Shown here: piece by piece, positions 8,593-15,875 of the stretch | Position numbering within the stretch: position 1 is the first letter of the stretch | Layout: the number at the start of each line of letters is the position of its first letter | From: Leifsonia sp. Leaf264 | GTDB lineage: Bacteria; Actinomycetota; Actinomycetes; Actinomycetales; Microbacteriaceae | Direction of reading: 5' to 3' | Length of the DNA stretch: 64,000 bases | NCBI RefSeq assembly: GCF_001422325.1 | Contig: NZ_LMMR01000007.1 | Location: 595,540 to 659,539, forward strand | Notes under the pieces: generated by a model | What the model was told of the DNA's origin: nothing | Database searches by the model: none | The model's input: the letters and a program-made list of their open reading frames with translations, nothing else | Made by a program: the position numbers and the translations under genes

Positions 8593-9464
8593 CTGACACC
8601 GCCCGTCTCCTCGCGGGGGCGGAAGGCGCGAGCCTGCCCGCCGTCGCCGCATTCAACGTGATCACCCTCGAGTACGCCGAGGGGATCGTCGCCGGGGCCG
8701 AGCGTGTCGGGCTGCCCGTCCTGCTCTCGATCAGCCACAACGCGGTGCGATTCCACGGCGGTCTCCGACCGATCGCCGCCGCATGCCTCGCCCTGGCCGA
8801 ACAGGCTCAGGTGCCCGTCGGCCTCCACCTCGACCACTGCGAGGACGCTGCTCTCGTACTGGCCTGCGCCGACCTCGGATTCGGTTCCGCCATGTTCGAC
8901 GCCTCGACCCTGCCGTACGAGCAGAACGTCGCCCAGACGGCCGAGGTGGCTGCCGCTGGACGAGCCGGCGGCCTCTGGATCGAGGCCGAGCTCGGCGAGA
9001 TCGGCGGCAAGGACGGCGCCCACGCCCCTGGCGTGCGCACCGACCCGGCCGAGGCCGCTGCCTTTGTGGCGGCCACCGGCGTCGACGGCCTCGCCGTCGC
9101 CGTCGGGACCTCGCACGCCATGACCGAGCGCACAGCGGAGCCCGACACGGCGTTGATCAGACGGATCGCCACCGCCCTGCCCGTGCCTCTGGTGCTGCAC
9201 GGCTCGTCGGGAGTCGCTGACGCGGCGATCCGCGCCGCAGTCGCCGCCGGCATCCGCAAGGTGAACGTCGGCACGCAGCTCTCCGCAGCGTATTCGGCGG
9301 CCTTCGCTGCTGCGGCCGGTCCTGGTCCCGATCCGCGAGCCGCGCTGGCTGCAGCGCGCGCCGCGATCTCGGATTCGGTGGCGCACCTGCTTGGCGTCAT
9401 CTCGACCCCGGTGCCGTCGAACCCGGTGCCCCCGACTCCGGTCGGCTCGAACTCGAACCACTGA
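8586..9464 (+). CDS. Class II ketose-bisphosphate aldolase (FbaA/GatY/KbaY/IolJ family)
   Basis: The 292-aa protein shows the class II aldolase landmarks: AAFNVITLEYAEGIV, the zinc ligand pair in LHLDHCED, the GSAMFDAST substrate segment, EAELGEIGGKDG, and LHGSSGVADAAI followed by IRKVNVGTQL. It is a zinc enzyme that splits a ketose bisphosphate (fructose-1,6-, tagatose-1,6-bisphosphate or a deoxy-inososyl phosphate analogue) into two trioses. The tail after residue 265 is Pro/Ser-rich and probably disordered. With a PfkB kinase of the 1-phosphofructokinase/tagatose-6-P kinase type at 15872-16759, it gives a kinase-aldolase pair for the lower part of a hexose route. Confidence 0.94.
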   Translation: MLTDTARLLAGAEGASLPAVAAFNVITLEYAEGIVAGAERVGLPVLLSISHNAVRFHGGLRPIAAACLALAEQAQVPVGLHLDHCEDAALVLACADLGFGSAMFDASTLPYEQNVAQTAEVAAAGRAGGLWIEAELGEIGGKDGAHAPGVRTDPAEAAAFVAATGVDGLAVAVGTSHAMTERTAEPDTALIRRIATALPVPLVLHGSSGVADAAIRAAVAAGIRKVNVGTQLSAAYSAAFAAAAGPGPDPRAALAAARAAISDSVAHLLGVISTPVPSNPVPPTPVGSNSNH

Positions 9465-9475
9465 AAGGAACACCC

Positions 9476-9841
9476 ATGTCAGCCTCCGTCACCGGGCCGA
9501 CGTCGCACGACGGCGAGCCCACGGCAGCAGCACTCCTCGAGGCCGGCGACATCGTCGGGCTCATGCGTGCCTGTCACGACCGTCGCCTCGAGCGCGAGGG
9601 CATCCCGATGGTGCTCGGCCTCGCCGACGAGCGTCGGGCCATCCCCGCGCCGACCGACTCCGCCCAGATCGCGGAGGGCAACCGCTTCGCCGACGTCTTC
9701 GACCGATACAGCGCCGCCCTGGTGCCGTGGGCGCGCGACGAGGACGAGGGCGCCGTGATCACGGCGATGCAGGTTCTCGCCTACACCCACTTCGCGCCGG
9801 CAGCGGCGCCCATCACCGACGCCCGGGAGGCATCAGCATGA
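9476..9841 (+). CDS. Uncharacterised 121-aa protein
   Basis: It starts at ATG 9476 behind a good Shine-Dalgarno (GAAAGGAA) and ends in an ATGA overlap with the next gene, so it is clearly part of the operon. I recognise no domain. It is acidic, soluble and mostly helical in appearance (AAALLEAGDIVGLMRACHDRRLEREG ... AEGNRFADVFDRYSAALVPWARDEDEGAVI), without membrane segments or cysteine motifs beyond a single Cys. Its coupling to the deacetylase-like gene suggests the two products work together, perhaps as subunits. Confidence 0.8.
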   Translation: MSASVTGPTSHDGEPTAAALLEAGDIVGLMRACHDRRLEREGIPMVLGLADERRAIPAPTDSAQIAEGNRFADVFDRYSAALVPWARDEDEGAVITAMQVLAYTHFAPAAAPITDAREASA

Positions 9842-10518
9842 CGCAGCCGTCGTTCACCGCCCAGCGCGAGCAATTGCGCGACGGGCACTTCATCCGCGTG
9901 GTCAACTACCACTCCACGCCCATGTCGGCCCGCGACGAGCTCGCCGCCGAGCTCGCAGGCTTCGCTCGCGACTACTCGTCGGTCACGCTCGACGACCTCG
10001 ACAGGCTCTTCGAGACGGGTACCTGGCACAAGGACAAGCCCGGGCTCATCCCGGTGTTCTACGAGGGCTATCGCAACTCGGCCACCGTGGCCGCCCCGCT
10101 GTGCGACGAGCTCGGCCTCACCGGCTGGTTCCCCATCGCCACCTCATTCGTGGACTGCGATCCCGAGCACCAGGAGGCCTTCGCGCGGGCGCACTGGATC
10201 TCGCTCGTCGAGGAGGACACCAAGGGCGGCCGCATCGCCATGAGCTGGGACGAGGTCGCCGAGCTGTCGAAGCGCCACGTCGTCTATCCGCACACGGCGC
10301 ACCACGAGGGCTTCGACACCGTGCTCTCGGATGCCGACATCGAGCGCGAGGTCGTCGAGTCGAAGCGGCAGCTCGAGGCCGTGACCGGACAGGAGGCTCC
10401 CGCCTTCGTCTGGCTGCACGGCTCGTCGTACGGCCAGGCCCCGCGGCACGATGCGGCGGTGCAGGCCGCCGGCTACCGCTACCAGTTCGCCAACACGATG
10501 ATCCACCGCGTCAACTAG
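9838..10518 (+). CDS. Polysaccharide-deacetylase-like (NodB-fold) protein with altered catalytic motif
   Basis: The 226-aa protein resembles carbohydrate esterase family 4 / NodB-fold proteins: VVNYHSTP near residue 20, a motif-1-like FYEGYRNS, the HTAHHEGFDTVLSDADIEREVVESK stretch matching motif 2 (H-x3-H), and FVWLHGSSYG in the position of the usual F-x-Y-P-x-G. The classical T-F-D-D-G is changed to F-Y-E-G, so the metal-binding Asp is replaced by Glu. It has no signal peptide and therefore acts in the cytosol. A cytosolic deacetylase or amidohydrolase acting on an imported N-acyl sugar would fit the SIS/aldolase context; a non-catalytic role is also possible. Confidence 0.75.
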   Translation: MTQPSFTAQREQLRDGHFIRVVNYHSTPMSARDELAAELAGFARDYSSVTLDDLDRLFETGTWHKDKPGLIPVFYEGYRNSATVAAPLCDELGLTGWFPIATSFVDCDPEHQEAFARAHWISLVEEDTKGGRIAMSWDEVAELSKRHVVYPHTAHHEGFDTVLSDADIEREVVESKRQLEAVTGQEAPAFVWLHGSSYGQAPRHDAAVQAAGYRYQFANTMIHRVN

Positions 10519-10531
10519 CGGGGGCTCCCGC

Positions 10532-11230
10532 TCACCCGCGAGGCGTCGGGAGTCCGAGATGACGGATGCGTCCCTCCGCATCGCGCCAGGTGAGCTCGAC
10601 GGTTCCGCCCGCCCGCGTCGATGACGCGAGGCGGGCGGTTCCGGCGCGGATCCCGTCGACAGCGATGCCCGCCGCGCCGAGCGCGGCCAGCGCCGCGTGG
10701 TCGGACCCCGGTTCCGGTCCATCGGCCGCCCGCTCCCAGTGGCGGTCGGGATAGCCGACGGCATCCGACGCCAGATGAACGATCGATCCGGTGCCGGTGA
10801 CCACGGTGACCCGCAGCACACCGTGGTCGATGCTCGCAGCGAAGTGCTGCACCCCCGTCGCCACTGCGGCGGCTCGCCGCGCGAAGCCAGGCCCCGGCGA
10901 CCAGAACCAGCTCTCCAGTACGCCGTCGTCGGTGCACGCGAGCACTTCGAGATGGTCGGGGCCGAGTGTCGACTGCAGGATGTCGGCCTGGCGGTACCGC
11001 GCTCCCGCGGCGAAGTGCAGACCGGCGCTCCACGATCCCGGCGGAACGTCCGGCGTCTCGAGCGGATCGGAGTCGAGGTCGGCGTTGAACCAGAACACCC
11101 ACAGTCCGTCGAGTTCGTCGCAGGCGAGGAGCTCGAGATTTCCGCGGGCGCCGTAGACGCCCTGAGCGAGGGAGACGGGACCGGCGGTGGAGCGGTCGGG
11201 TCCGATGACAGCGGGATCGAATGAATGCAT
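10532..11230 (-). CDS. Beta-propeller-like protein, antisense to the sugar operon
   Basis: This leftward gene lies within an otherwise rightward operon. The protein has repeated blade-like segments: GARGNLELLACDELDGLWVFWFN, GPDHLEVLACTDDGVLESWFWSPG, and GVQHFAASIDHGVLRVTVVTGTGSIVHL. These resemble bacterial tectonin/PLL-type propellers with N-(F/L)-E-(V/L)-L repeats, but I cannot name a family. No signal peptide is visible. ATG 11248 would give a longer form, but it overlaps the conserved 15-mer at 11239-11253, so ATG 11230 (MHSFDPAVIG) is more likely. It shares the divergent promoter region with the next operon block. A sugar-binding or regulatory role is a guess. Confidence 0.7.
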   Translation of the reverse strand: MHSFDPAVIGPDRSTAGPVSLAQGVYGARGNLELLACDELDGLWVFWFNADLDSDPLETPDVPPGSWSAGLHFAAGARYRQADILQSTLGPDHLEVLACTDDGVLESWFWSPGPGFARRAAAVATGVQHFAASIDHGVLRVTVVTGTGSIVHLASDAVGYPDRHWERAADGPEPGSDHAALAALGAAGIAVDGIRAGTARLASSTRAGGTVELTWRDAEGRIRHLGLPTPRG

Positions 11231-11238
11231 TTGCTTAT

Positions 11239-11253
11239 TCTTGCTCATTTCTG
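11239..11253. promoter_or_regulatory. Shared 15-mer, candidate DeoR operator (copy 2) with promoter
   Basis: TCTTGCTCATTTCTG is the exact reverse complement of the 15-mer at 3529-3543. In the rightward direction its TTGCTC (11241-11246) can serve as a -35 box, with CAAGAT at 11265-11270 as -10 (18-nt spacer), upstream of the FAH-type gene at 11317. It lies between two divergent genes, as does copy 1. Confidence 0.6.
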
Positions 11254-11316
11254 CGTGTTTGTGACAAGATGTTGGACGAGGGCGAGGAGCACGGAAGCTC
11301 CGCCCGGAGGAGAGAC

Positions 11317-12153
11317 ATGAGAATCGCCCGTGCCGTCGTCGACGGACAGCCCCGCATCGTCGTGAAGGACGAGGCCTCGATCCGGCTGGCTCCCAGCAGC
11401 CACGTGGATGACGCCCTCGCCGCGATCGCCTCGGTTCGCTCCGGGGCCTCGGCCTCGTGGCCTGCCGTCGACGAGGCCGCCCTCGAGCTCCTCGCGCCGG
11501 TGACCTCTGCCGGCAAGATCATCGCGGTCGGACTCAACTACGCCGACCACACCAGCGAGACCGGCATCGTGCAGCCGGAGCGACCCCTCACGTTCGCCAA
11601 GTACTCGAGCTCGATCGCCGGCCCGCGCGACACCGTCGTCGTGCCCGACCACCTCACCGCACAGGTCGACTACGAGGCCGAGCTCACCGTGCTGATCGGC
11701 CGCGATTGCGGCGGCGCGACGCCGGCGACCCTCGATGACGTCGCGGCGTACACCGTCGCGAACGACCTCTCGGCCCGCGACGTGCAGTTCGGCGACGTGC
11801 AGTGGACGCGCGGCAAGTCGTTCGACGGCTTCACCCCGGTCGGTCCGTGGCTGGTCACGCCCGACGAGTTCGGCGACCCGCAGTCGCACCGCATCTACAC
11901 GGCGGTCGACGGCGTGACCCTGCAGGACGACACCACGGCGGCCATGATCTTCGACGTCGCCACCCTGCTGGCCTTCATCAGCGACGGTGTCACGCTCCAG
12001 GCGGGTGACCTCATCCTCACCGGAACGCCGGCAGGGGCAGGGGCCTTCCGGGAGCCCGCCCGCTTCCTGCAGCACGACGAGGTCGTGACCGTCGGTGTCG
12101 AGGGCATCGGCGAGCTGCGCAACCGCATCGTGTACCGCTCGCTCGTCGCGTAG
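11317..12153 (+). CDS. Fumarylacetoacetate hydrolase family protein
   Basis: ATG 11317 is preceded by GGAGGAGAG. The 278-aa protein has the FAH fold: KIIAVGLNYADHTSETG, metal ligands in VDYEAELTVLIG, YTVANDLSARDVQ, and the WTRGKSFDGFTPVGPWLV and LILTGTPAGAG loops. Family members hydrolyse C-C bonds of diketo acids or act as isomerases/decarboxylases; some cleave 2,4-diketo-3-deoxy sugar acids. With an IlvD/Edd dehydratase two genes away, a role in breaking down a 3-deoxy-keto sugar acid is plausible. It opens the second block of the locus and sits 31 nt before the GH4 gene. Confidence 0.94.
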   Translation: MRIARAVVDGQPRIVVKDEASIRLAPSSHVDDALAAIASVRSGASASWPAVDEAALELLAPVTSAGKIIAVGLNYADHTSETGIVQPERPLTFAKYSSSIAGPRDTVVVPDHLTAQVDYEAELTVLIGRDCGGATPATLDDVAAYTVANDLSARDVQFGDVQWTRGKSFDGFTPVGPWLVTPDEFGDPQSHRIYTAVDGVTLQDDTTAAMIFDVATLLAFISDGVTLQAGDLILTGTPAGAGAFREPARFLQHDEVVTVGVEGIGELRNRIVYRSLVA

Positions 12154-12184
12154 CCCCAGACTGGAACCACTGCAAAGGAGCACC

Positions 12185-13552
12185 ATGCCCACCGCCGACC
12201 GCGTCCTCGTTCTCATCGGAGCGGGATCCGCCGTGTTCACCCGAGGCCTTCTCGCCGACCTGATCGGCGCCGACGACCTCGGCGCCTGGGAGATCAGGCT
12301 CGTCGATGTCGATCCCGTCGCCCTCGACGTCGCCACCAGCCTCGCCCGATCCATGGTGGAGGCCCGCGATGTGGGCGGGAGCATCCGGGTGACGAGTAGC
12401 ACCGACCGCCGCTCCGTCCTGCCGGGTGCCGACTTCATCGTCACCTGCGTCGGAGTCGGCGGACGGCCCGCGTGGCAGCTCGACCACGAGATCGTGCAGA
12501 GGCACGGCATCTACCAGCCCGTCGGCGACTCGATCATGCCCGGCGGCATCTCACGGCTGCTGCGCACCACTCCGGTGCTCGTCGAGATCGCGCGCGACAT
12601 CGCCGAACTCGCCCCCGACGCGTTCTACTTCAACTACTCCAACCCGATGACCGCCAACGTGCAGGCCATCCACCAGGAGACCGGGCTCGACGTCGTCGGC
12701 CTCTGCCACGGCATGCACCACATCCAACGTGAGCTGGCTCAGCTCATCGACGCCCCGTTCGAGCGCACGTCGACGCTGTACGCCGGCATCAACCACCTGA
12801 CCTTCATCTACGACTTCCGGCTCGATGGCCGGGACGCCTGGCCTCTCGTGCGCGAGCGGGTGCGACGTGAACTCGCGGAGATCCCGGATCCGGCGGACAT
12901 CGGCAACATCTTCTACGAGAAGCCGACGGCGTGGCACAATCCGTTCGCCTGGGAGCTGTTCGAGCGCTACGGAGCCTTCGCCGCAGCCGGTGACCGGCAC
13001 GTCGTGGAGTTCTTCCCGGAGCGCTTCGCCAACGGCGACTACTACGGCAAGAAGCTCGGGGTGGATGCCTTCAGCCTCCCCGAGATCCTCGAATGGGGCG
13101 AGAACCGCTACCAGGGCATGAAGCGCCAGGCCCTCGGCGAGGAGCCACTCGACCAGACGATCTTCGAGCGCAGCGGCGGCGAGCAGGAGCAGTTGATCGC
13201 GATCATCCGCTCGATCACGTTCGATTCGCGCGAGATGTTCTCCTGCAACGTCGTCAACAACGGGCTGGTGCCGGGGCTGCCCGACTGGTCGGCCGTCGAG
13301 ATCCCCGGAGTCGCGACGGCCCGCGGCATCCGCCCGGTCGCCGTTCCCGACCTGGGCAAGCCACTGACCGCCGTGCTGGCGCGGCGACTCAGCTCGGTCG
13401 ACATCGCGGTCGATGCCGCCCTGCACGGCGACCGCGACCTCGTCGTGGAGGCGATGATCGCCGACGGCGCGATCGTCGATGTCGACGCCGCAGCAGCACT
13501 CACCGACGACCTGCTCGCCGCACAGGCCCAGCACCTGCCGAGGTTCGCATGA
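12185..13552 (+). CDS. Glycoside hydrolase family 4 (alpha-galactosidase/glucuronidase MelA-like)
   Basis: The 455-aa protein begins with an NAD-binding loop (LVLIGAGSAVFTRGLLADL) and shows GH4 landmarks: FNYSNPMT, the Mn-ligand Cys and His in GLCHGMHHIQ, INHLTFIYDFR, and ERFANGDYYGKK. GH4 enzymes use NAD+ and Mn2+ to oxidise C3 of a glycoside, eliminate the aglycone and re-add water, so they are cytosolic. The absence of an obvious phosphate-binding signature and the similarity to the MelA branch suggest an unphosphorylated alpha-glycoside or glycosiduronide. AAGGAG 4 nt before the ATG supports the start. The stop overlaps the next gene (ATGA). Confidence 0.93.
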   Translation: MPTADRVLVLIGAGSAVFTRGLLADLIGADDLGAWEIRLVDVDPVALDVATSLARSMVEARDVGGSIRVTSSTDRRSVLPGADFIVTCVGVGGRPAWQLDHEIVQRHGIYQPVGDSIMPGGISRLLRTTPVLVEIARDIAELAPDAFYFNYSNPMTANVQAIHQETGLDVVGLCHGMHHIQRELAQLIDAPFERTSTLYAGINHLTFIYDFRLDGRDAWPLVRERVRRELAEIPDPADIGNIFYEKPTAWHNPFAWELFERYGAFAAAGDRHVVEFFPERFANGDYYGKKLGVDAFSLPEILEWGENRYQGMKRQALGEEPLDQTIFERSGGEQEQLIAIIRSITFDSREMFSCNVVNNGLVPGLPDWSAVEIPGVATARGIRPVAVPDLGKPLTAVLARRLSSVDIAVDAALHGDRDLVVEAMIADGAIVDVDAAAALTDDLLAAQAQHLPRFA

Positions 13553-15393
13553 GCGCCCGCAACCTCGGCGCCGAGGAGCGCGCAGCCGCCGAGGAGCGCG
13601 CAGCCGCCGAGGAGCGCGCAGCGGCCGAGGACACCGCGTTCGCCGCCAGGACGGGAGTGCCAACCCACGAGTGGGGCGAAGGCCTCCGCAGCCAGCAGTG
13701 GTTCGCCGCCGAAGGCAAGACCGGATTCATGCATCGAGCCTGGCTGCGAAGCGAAGGGCTGCCCGACGACAGCTTCCGTGGACGCCCGATCATCGGCATC
13801 GCCAACTCGTGGAGTGAACTCACCAGCTGCAACATCCACCTGCGCGCCCTCGCCGAGCATGTCAAGCGCGGAATCTGGCAGGCCGGGGGAGTGCCGTTCG
13901 AGTTCCCGACCACCTCGGCCGGAGAGCCGATCGTGCGCCCGACCGCGATGCTGCTGCGCAACCTCATGGCGATGGACCTCGAGGAGACCCTCCGGTCCAA
14001 TCCGCTCGACGGCGTCGTACTCCTCGCCGGATGCGACAAGACCACTCCCGCGTACCTGATGGGGGCGGCATCCGTCGACCTCCCGGCCCTGCTCATCACC
14101 GGTGGACCGATGCTCAACGGAAAGCATCGCGGCACCGACATCGGCTCGGGAACCTCGGTGTGGAAGTTCACCGAGGCGTACCGCGCCGGCCTCATGGACG
14201 ACACGGCCATCACCGAGGCCGAGGGCTGCATGGCCCGGAGCCAGGGGCACTGCCAGACCATGGGCACGGCATCGACCATGGCGTGCATCTCGGAGTACAT
14301 GGGCATGCAGTTGCCGGGAACGGCGTCGCTGCCGGCCAACGACTCCAGGCGCGCGGTGGCAGCCCACCTCGCCGGACGGCGCATCGTGGAGATGGTGGCA
14401 GAAGATCTGCGGCCGTCGAAGATCCTCACCAGGGCGGCCTTCGAGAACGGCGTGCGCGCGAACGCGGCGCTCGGCGGATCCACCAACGCGGTCATCCACC
14501 TGCTCGCCCTCGCCCGTCGCGTCGGGGTCGAGCTGACCCTCGACGACTTCGACTCCCTCGTTCGCGACATCCCCGTGCTGGCCGACCTCATGCCGAGCGG
14601 CCGGTTCCTCATGGAGGACTTCGAGTACGCCGGTGGCACCGCCGGCTTCGCCGAGACCCTGGGCGATCTGCTGCACCGCGACACCCTGACCGTCACCGGA
14701 GCGACCCTCGGCGAGAACTACGCCGGCGCCGAGGTGTTCGATCGTGACGTCATCCGCCCGCTCGACAACCCGGTCAAGCCGGTCGGCTCCGGCATCGCGG
14801 TCCTGCGGGGCAACCTCGCTCCGCGCGGCGCCGTGATCAAGCAATCGGCCGCGACGCCCGAGCTCATGCAGCACACCGGGCGTGCGCTGGTGTGGGATTC
14901 GCTGCAGGCCTACCTGACGGACGCGGACGACCCAGACCTCGACGTGAACCCCGAGGACATCCTCATCGTGCGCAACGTCGGTCCGAAGGGCTACCCGGGC
15001 ATGCCCGAGGTGGGCAACCTGGCGCTGCCCCGCAAGATCCTGGAGGCCGGCGTCACCGACATGGTGCGCATCTCGGATGCACGGATGAGCGGTACGTCCT
15101 ACGGCACCGTCGTACTGCACGTCGTGCCGGAGGCCGCGGCCGGCGGACCCCTGGCGTTCGTGCGCACAGGGGACACGGTGACGGTCGACGTCGCCAACCG
15201 CTCACTCCACATGGACGTGTCCGACGAGGAGCTCGAGGCGCGCCGCGGGGACTGGCGTCCGCGGACGGTTCCCGGAAGCGAACGCGGCTGGACCCGTCTC
15301 TACATCGACCATGTGACCCAGGCCGACGAGGGCCTCGACCTCGACTTCCTGCAGGGGCGCAGCGGCGCCGCGGTCGGGCCGCAGGCCTTCTGA
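13549..15393 (+). CDS. IlvD/Edd-family sugar-acid dehydratase
   Basis: The 614-aa protein is a paralogue of dihydroxy-acid dehydratase. Cluster and substrate motifs include AGCDKTTPAYLMGAASVDLP, EGCMARSQGHCQTMGTASTM and LGGSTNAVIHLLA, and the C-terminal domain has RISDARMSGTSYG. The GCDKTTP form is typical of pentonate/hexonate dehydratases rather than the IlvD of branched-chain amino acid synthesis. It would turn an aldonic acid into a 2-keto-3-deoxy acid using an Fe-S cluster. The N-terminus carries an unusual Glu/Ala/Arg extension made of three EERAAA repeats. It overlaps its neighbours on both sides. Confidence 0.94.
   Translation: MSARNLGAEERAAAEERAAAEERAAAEDTAFAARTGVPTHEWGEGLRSQQWFAAEGKTGFMHRAWLRSEGLPDDSFRGRPIIGIANSWSELTSCNIHLRALAEHVKRGIWQAGGVPFEFPTTSAGEPIVRPTAMLLRNLMAMDLEETLRSNPLDGVVLLAGCDKTTPAYLMGAASVDLPALLITGGPMLNGKHRGTDIGSGTSVWKFTEAYRAGLMDDTAITEAEGCMARSQGHCQTMGTASTMACISEYMGMQLPGTASLPANDSRRAVAAHLAGRRIVEMVAEDLRPSKILTRAAFENGVRANAALGGSTNAVIHLLALARRVGVELTLDDFDSLVRDIPVLADLMPSGRFLMEDFEYAGGTAGFAETLGDLLHRDTLTVTGATLGENYAGAEVFDRDVIRPLDNPVKPVGSGIAVLRGNLAPRGAVIKQSAATPELMQHTGRALVWDSLQAYLTDADDPDLDVNPEDILIVRNVGPKGYPGMPEVGNLALPRKILEAGVTDMVRISDARMSGTSYGTVVLHVVPEAAAGGPLAFVRTGDTVTVDVANRSLHMDVSDEELEARRGDWRPRTVPGSERGWTRLYIDHVTQADEGLDLDFLQGRSGAAVGPQAF
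13570..13623 (+). repeat. Three tandem 18-bp repeats in the dehydratase N-terminus
   Basis: GCCGAGGAGCGCGCAGCC is repeated at 13570-13587, 13588-13605 and 13606-13623; only the last base of copy 3 differs. The unit is a multiple of three, so it adds EERAAA blocks without changing the frame. It is likely a slippage-prone, length-variable stretch. Confidence 0.95.
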
Positions 15394-15875
15394 TGACAGC
15401 GGATCGGCGCGTGCTCGTGGTCGGGGCATCCGGGGTCCTCGGCCCCGCCGCGACGATTCTCGCGTCGCGCGACTGGCGGGTGACGGGCGTCGCGCGCAAC
15501 CGCCGCCTCCCTGATGGCGTCGAGGCGCTGTTCGTCGACGCGGCACAACGGGAGCGACTCGAGAAGGCGCTCGCGGGACGCCGATGGGACGCGGCGATCG
15601 TCTACGCGCCGGCGCTGAGCGACGCGTCGCTCGACGTGGTGCGCGCCGCGGTCGACGGAGCAGTCGTCGAGGTGCGCGTCAGCGCGGCCGCCGACCCGGC
15701 GCTCGGCGAGTTCGTCGTGCTGCCGAACGTGCTCCAGCTGGGCTGGCGTGCGGAGGCCGACGGATCGACCGCGTGGCACGATGCAGCCGAGATCTCCGCC
15801 GCTGCCGTTGCCGTGCTCGACGACGGACGGGGTCGCGTGCTGGGCGCTGTGCGTCCGTGGGAGCACCGCCCGTGA
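15393..15875 (+). CDS. Short Rossmann-fold (SDR-like) protein, 160 aa
   Basis: The N-terminus RRVLVVGASGVLGPAATILASRDWRVTGVARN is a clear dinucleotide-binding motif of the short-chain dehydrogenase type. The protein ends at 160 residues, and the catalytic Y-x3-K of SDR enzymes is not seen, so it is much shorter than the usual 250. It could be a minimal NAD(P)-binding protein, a degenerate enzyme, or a subunit. Its start overlaps the dehydratase stop (TGATG) and its stop overlaps the next GTG (GTGA), so it is firmly part of the operon and probably expressed. Confidence 0.82.
   Translation: MTADRRVLVVGASGVLGPAATILASRDWRVTGVARNRRLPDGVEALFVDAAQRERLEKALAGRRWDAAIVYAPALSDASLDVVRAAVDGAVVEVRVSAAADPALGEFVVLPNVLQLGWRAEADGSTAWHDAAEISAAAVAVLDDGRGRVLGAVRPWEHRP

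Noticed and set aside
13108-15120. 670-codon leftward frame opposite the dehydratase gene
   Set aside because: The opposite strand encodes a complete IlvD/Edd protein with all motifs; this frame has no recognisable motif.
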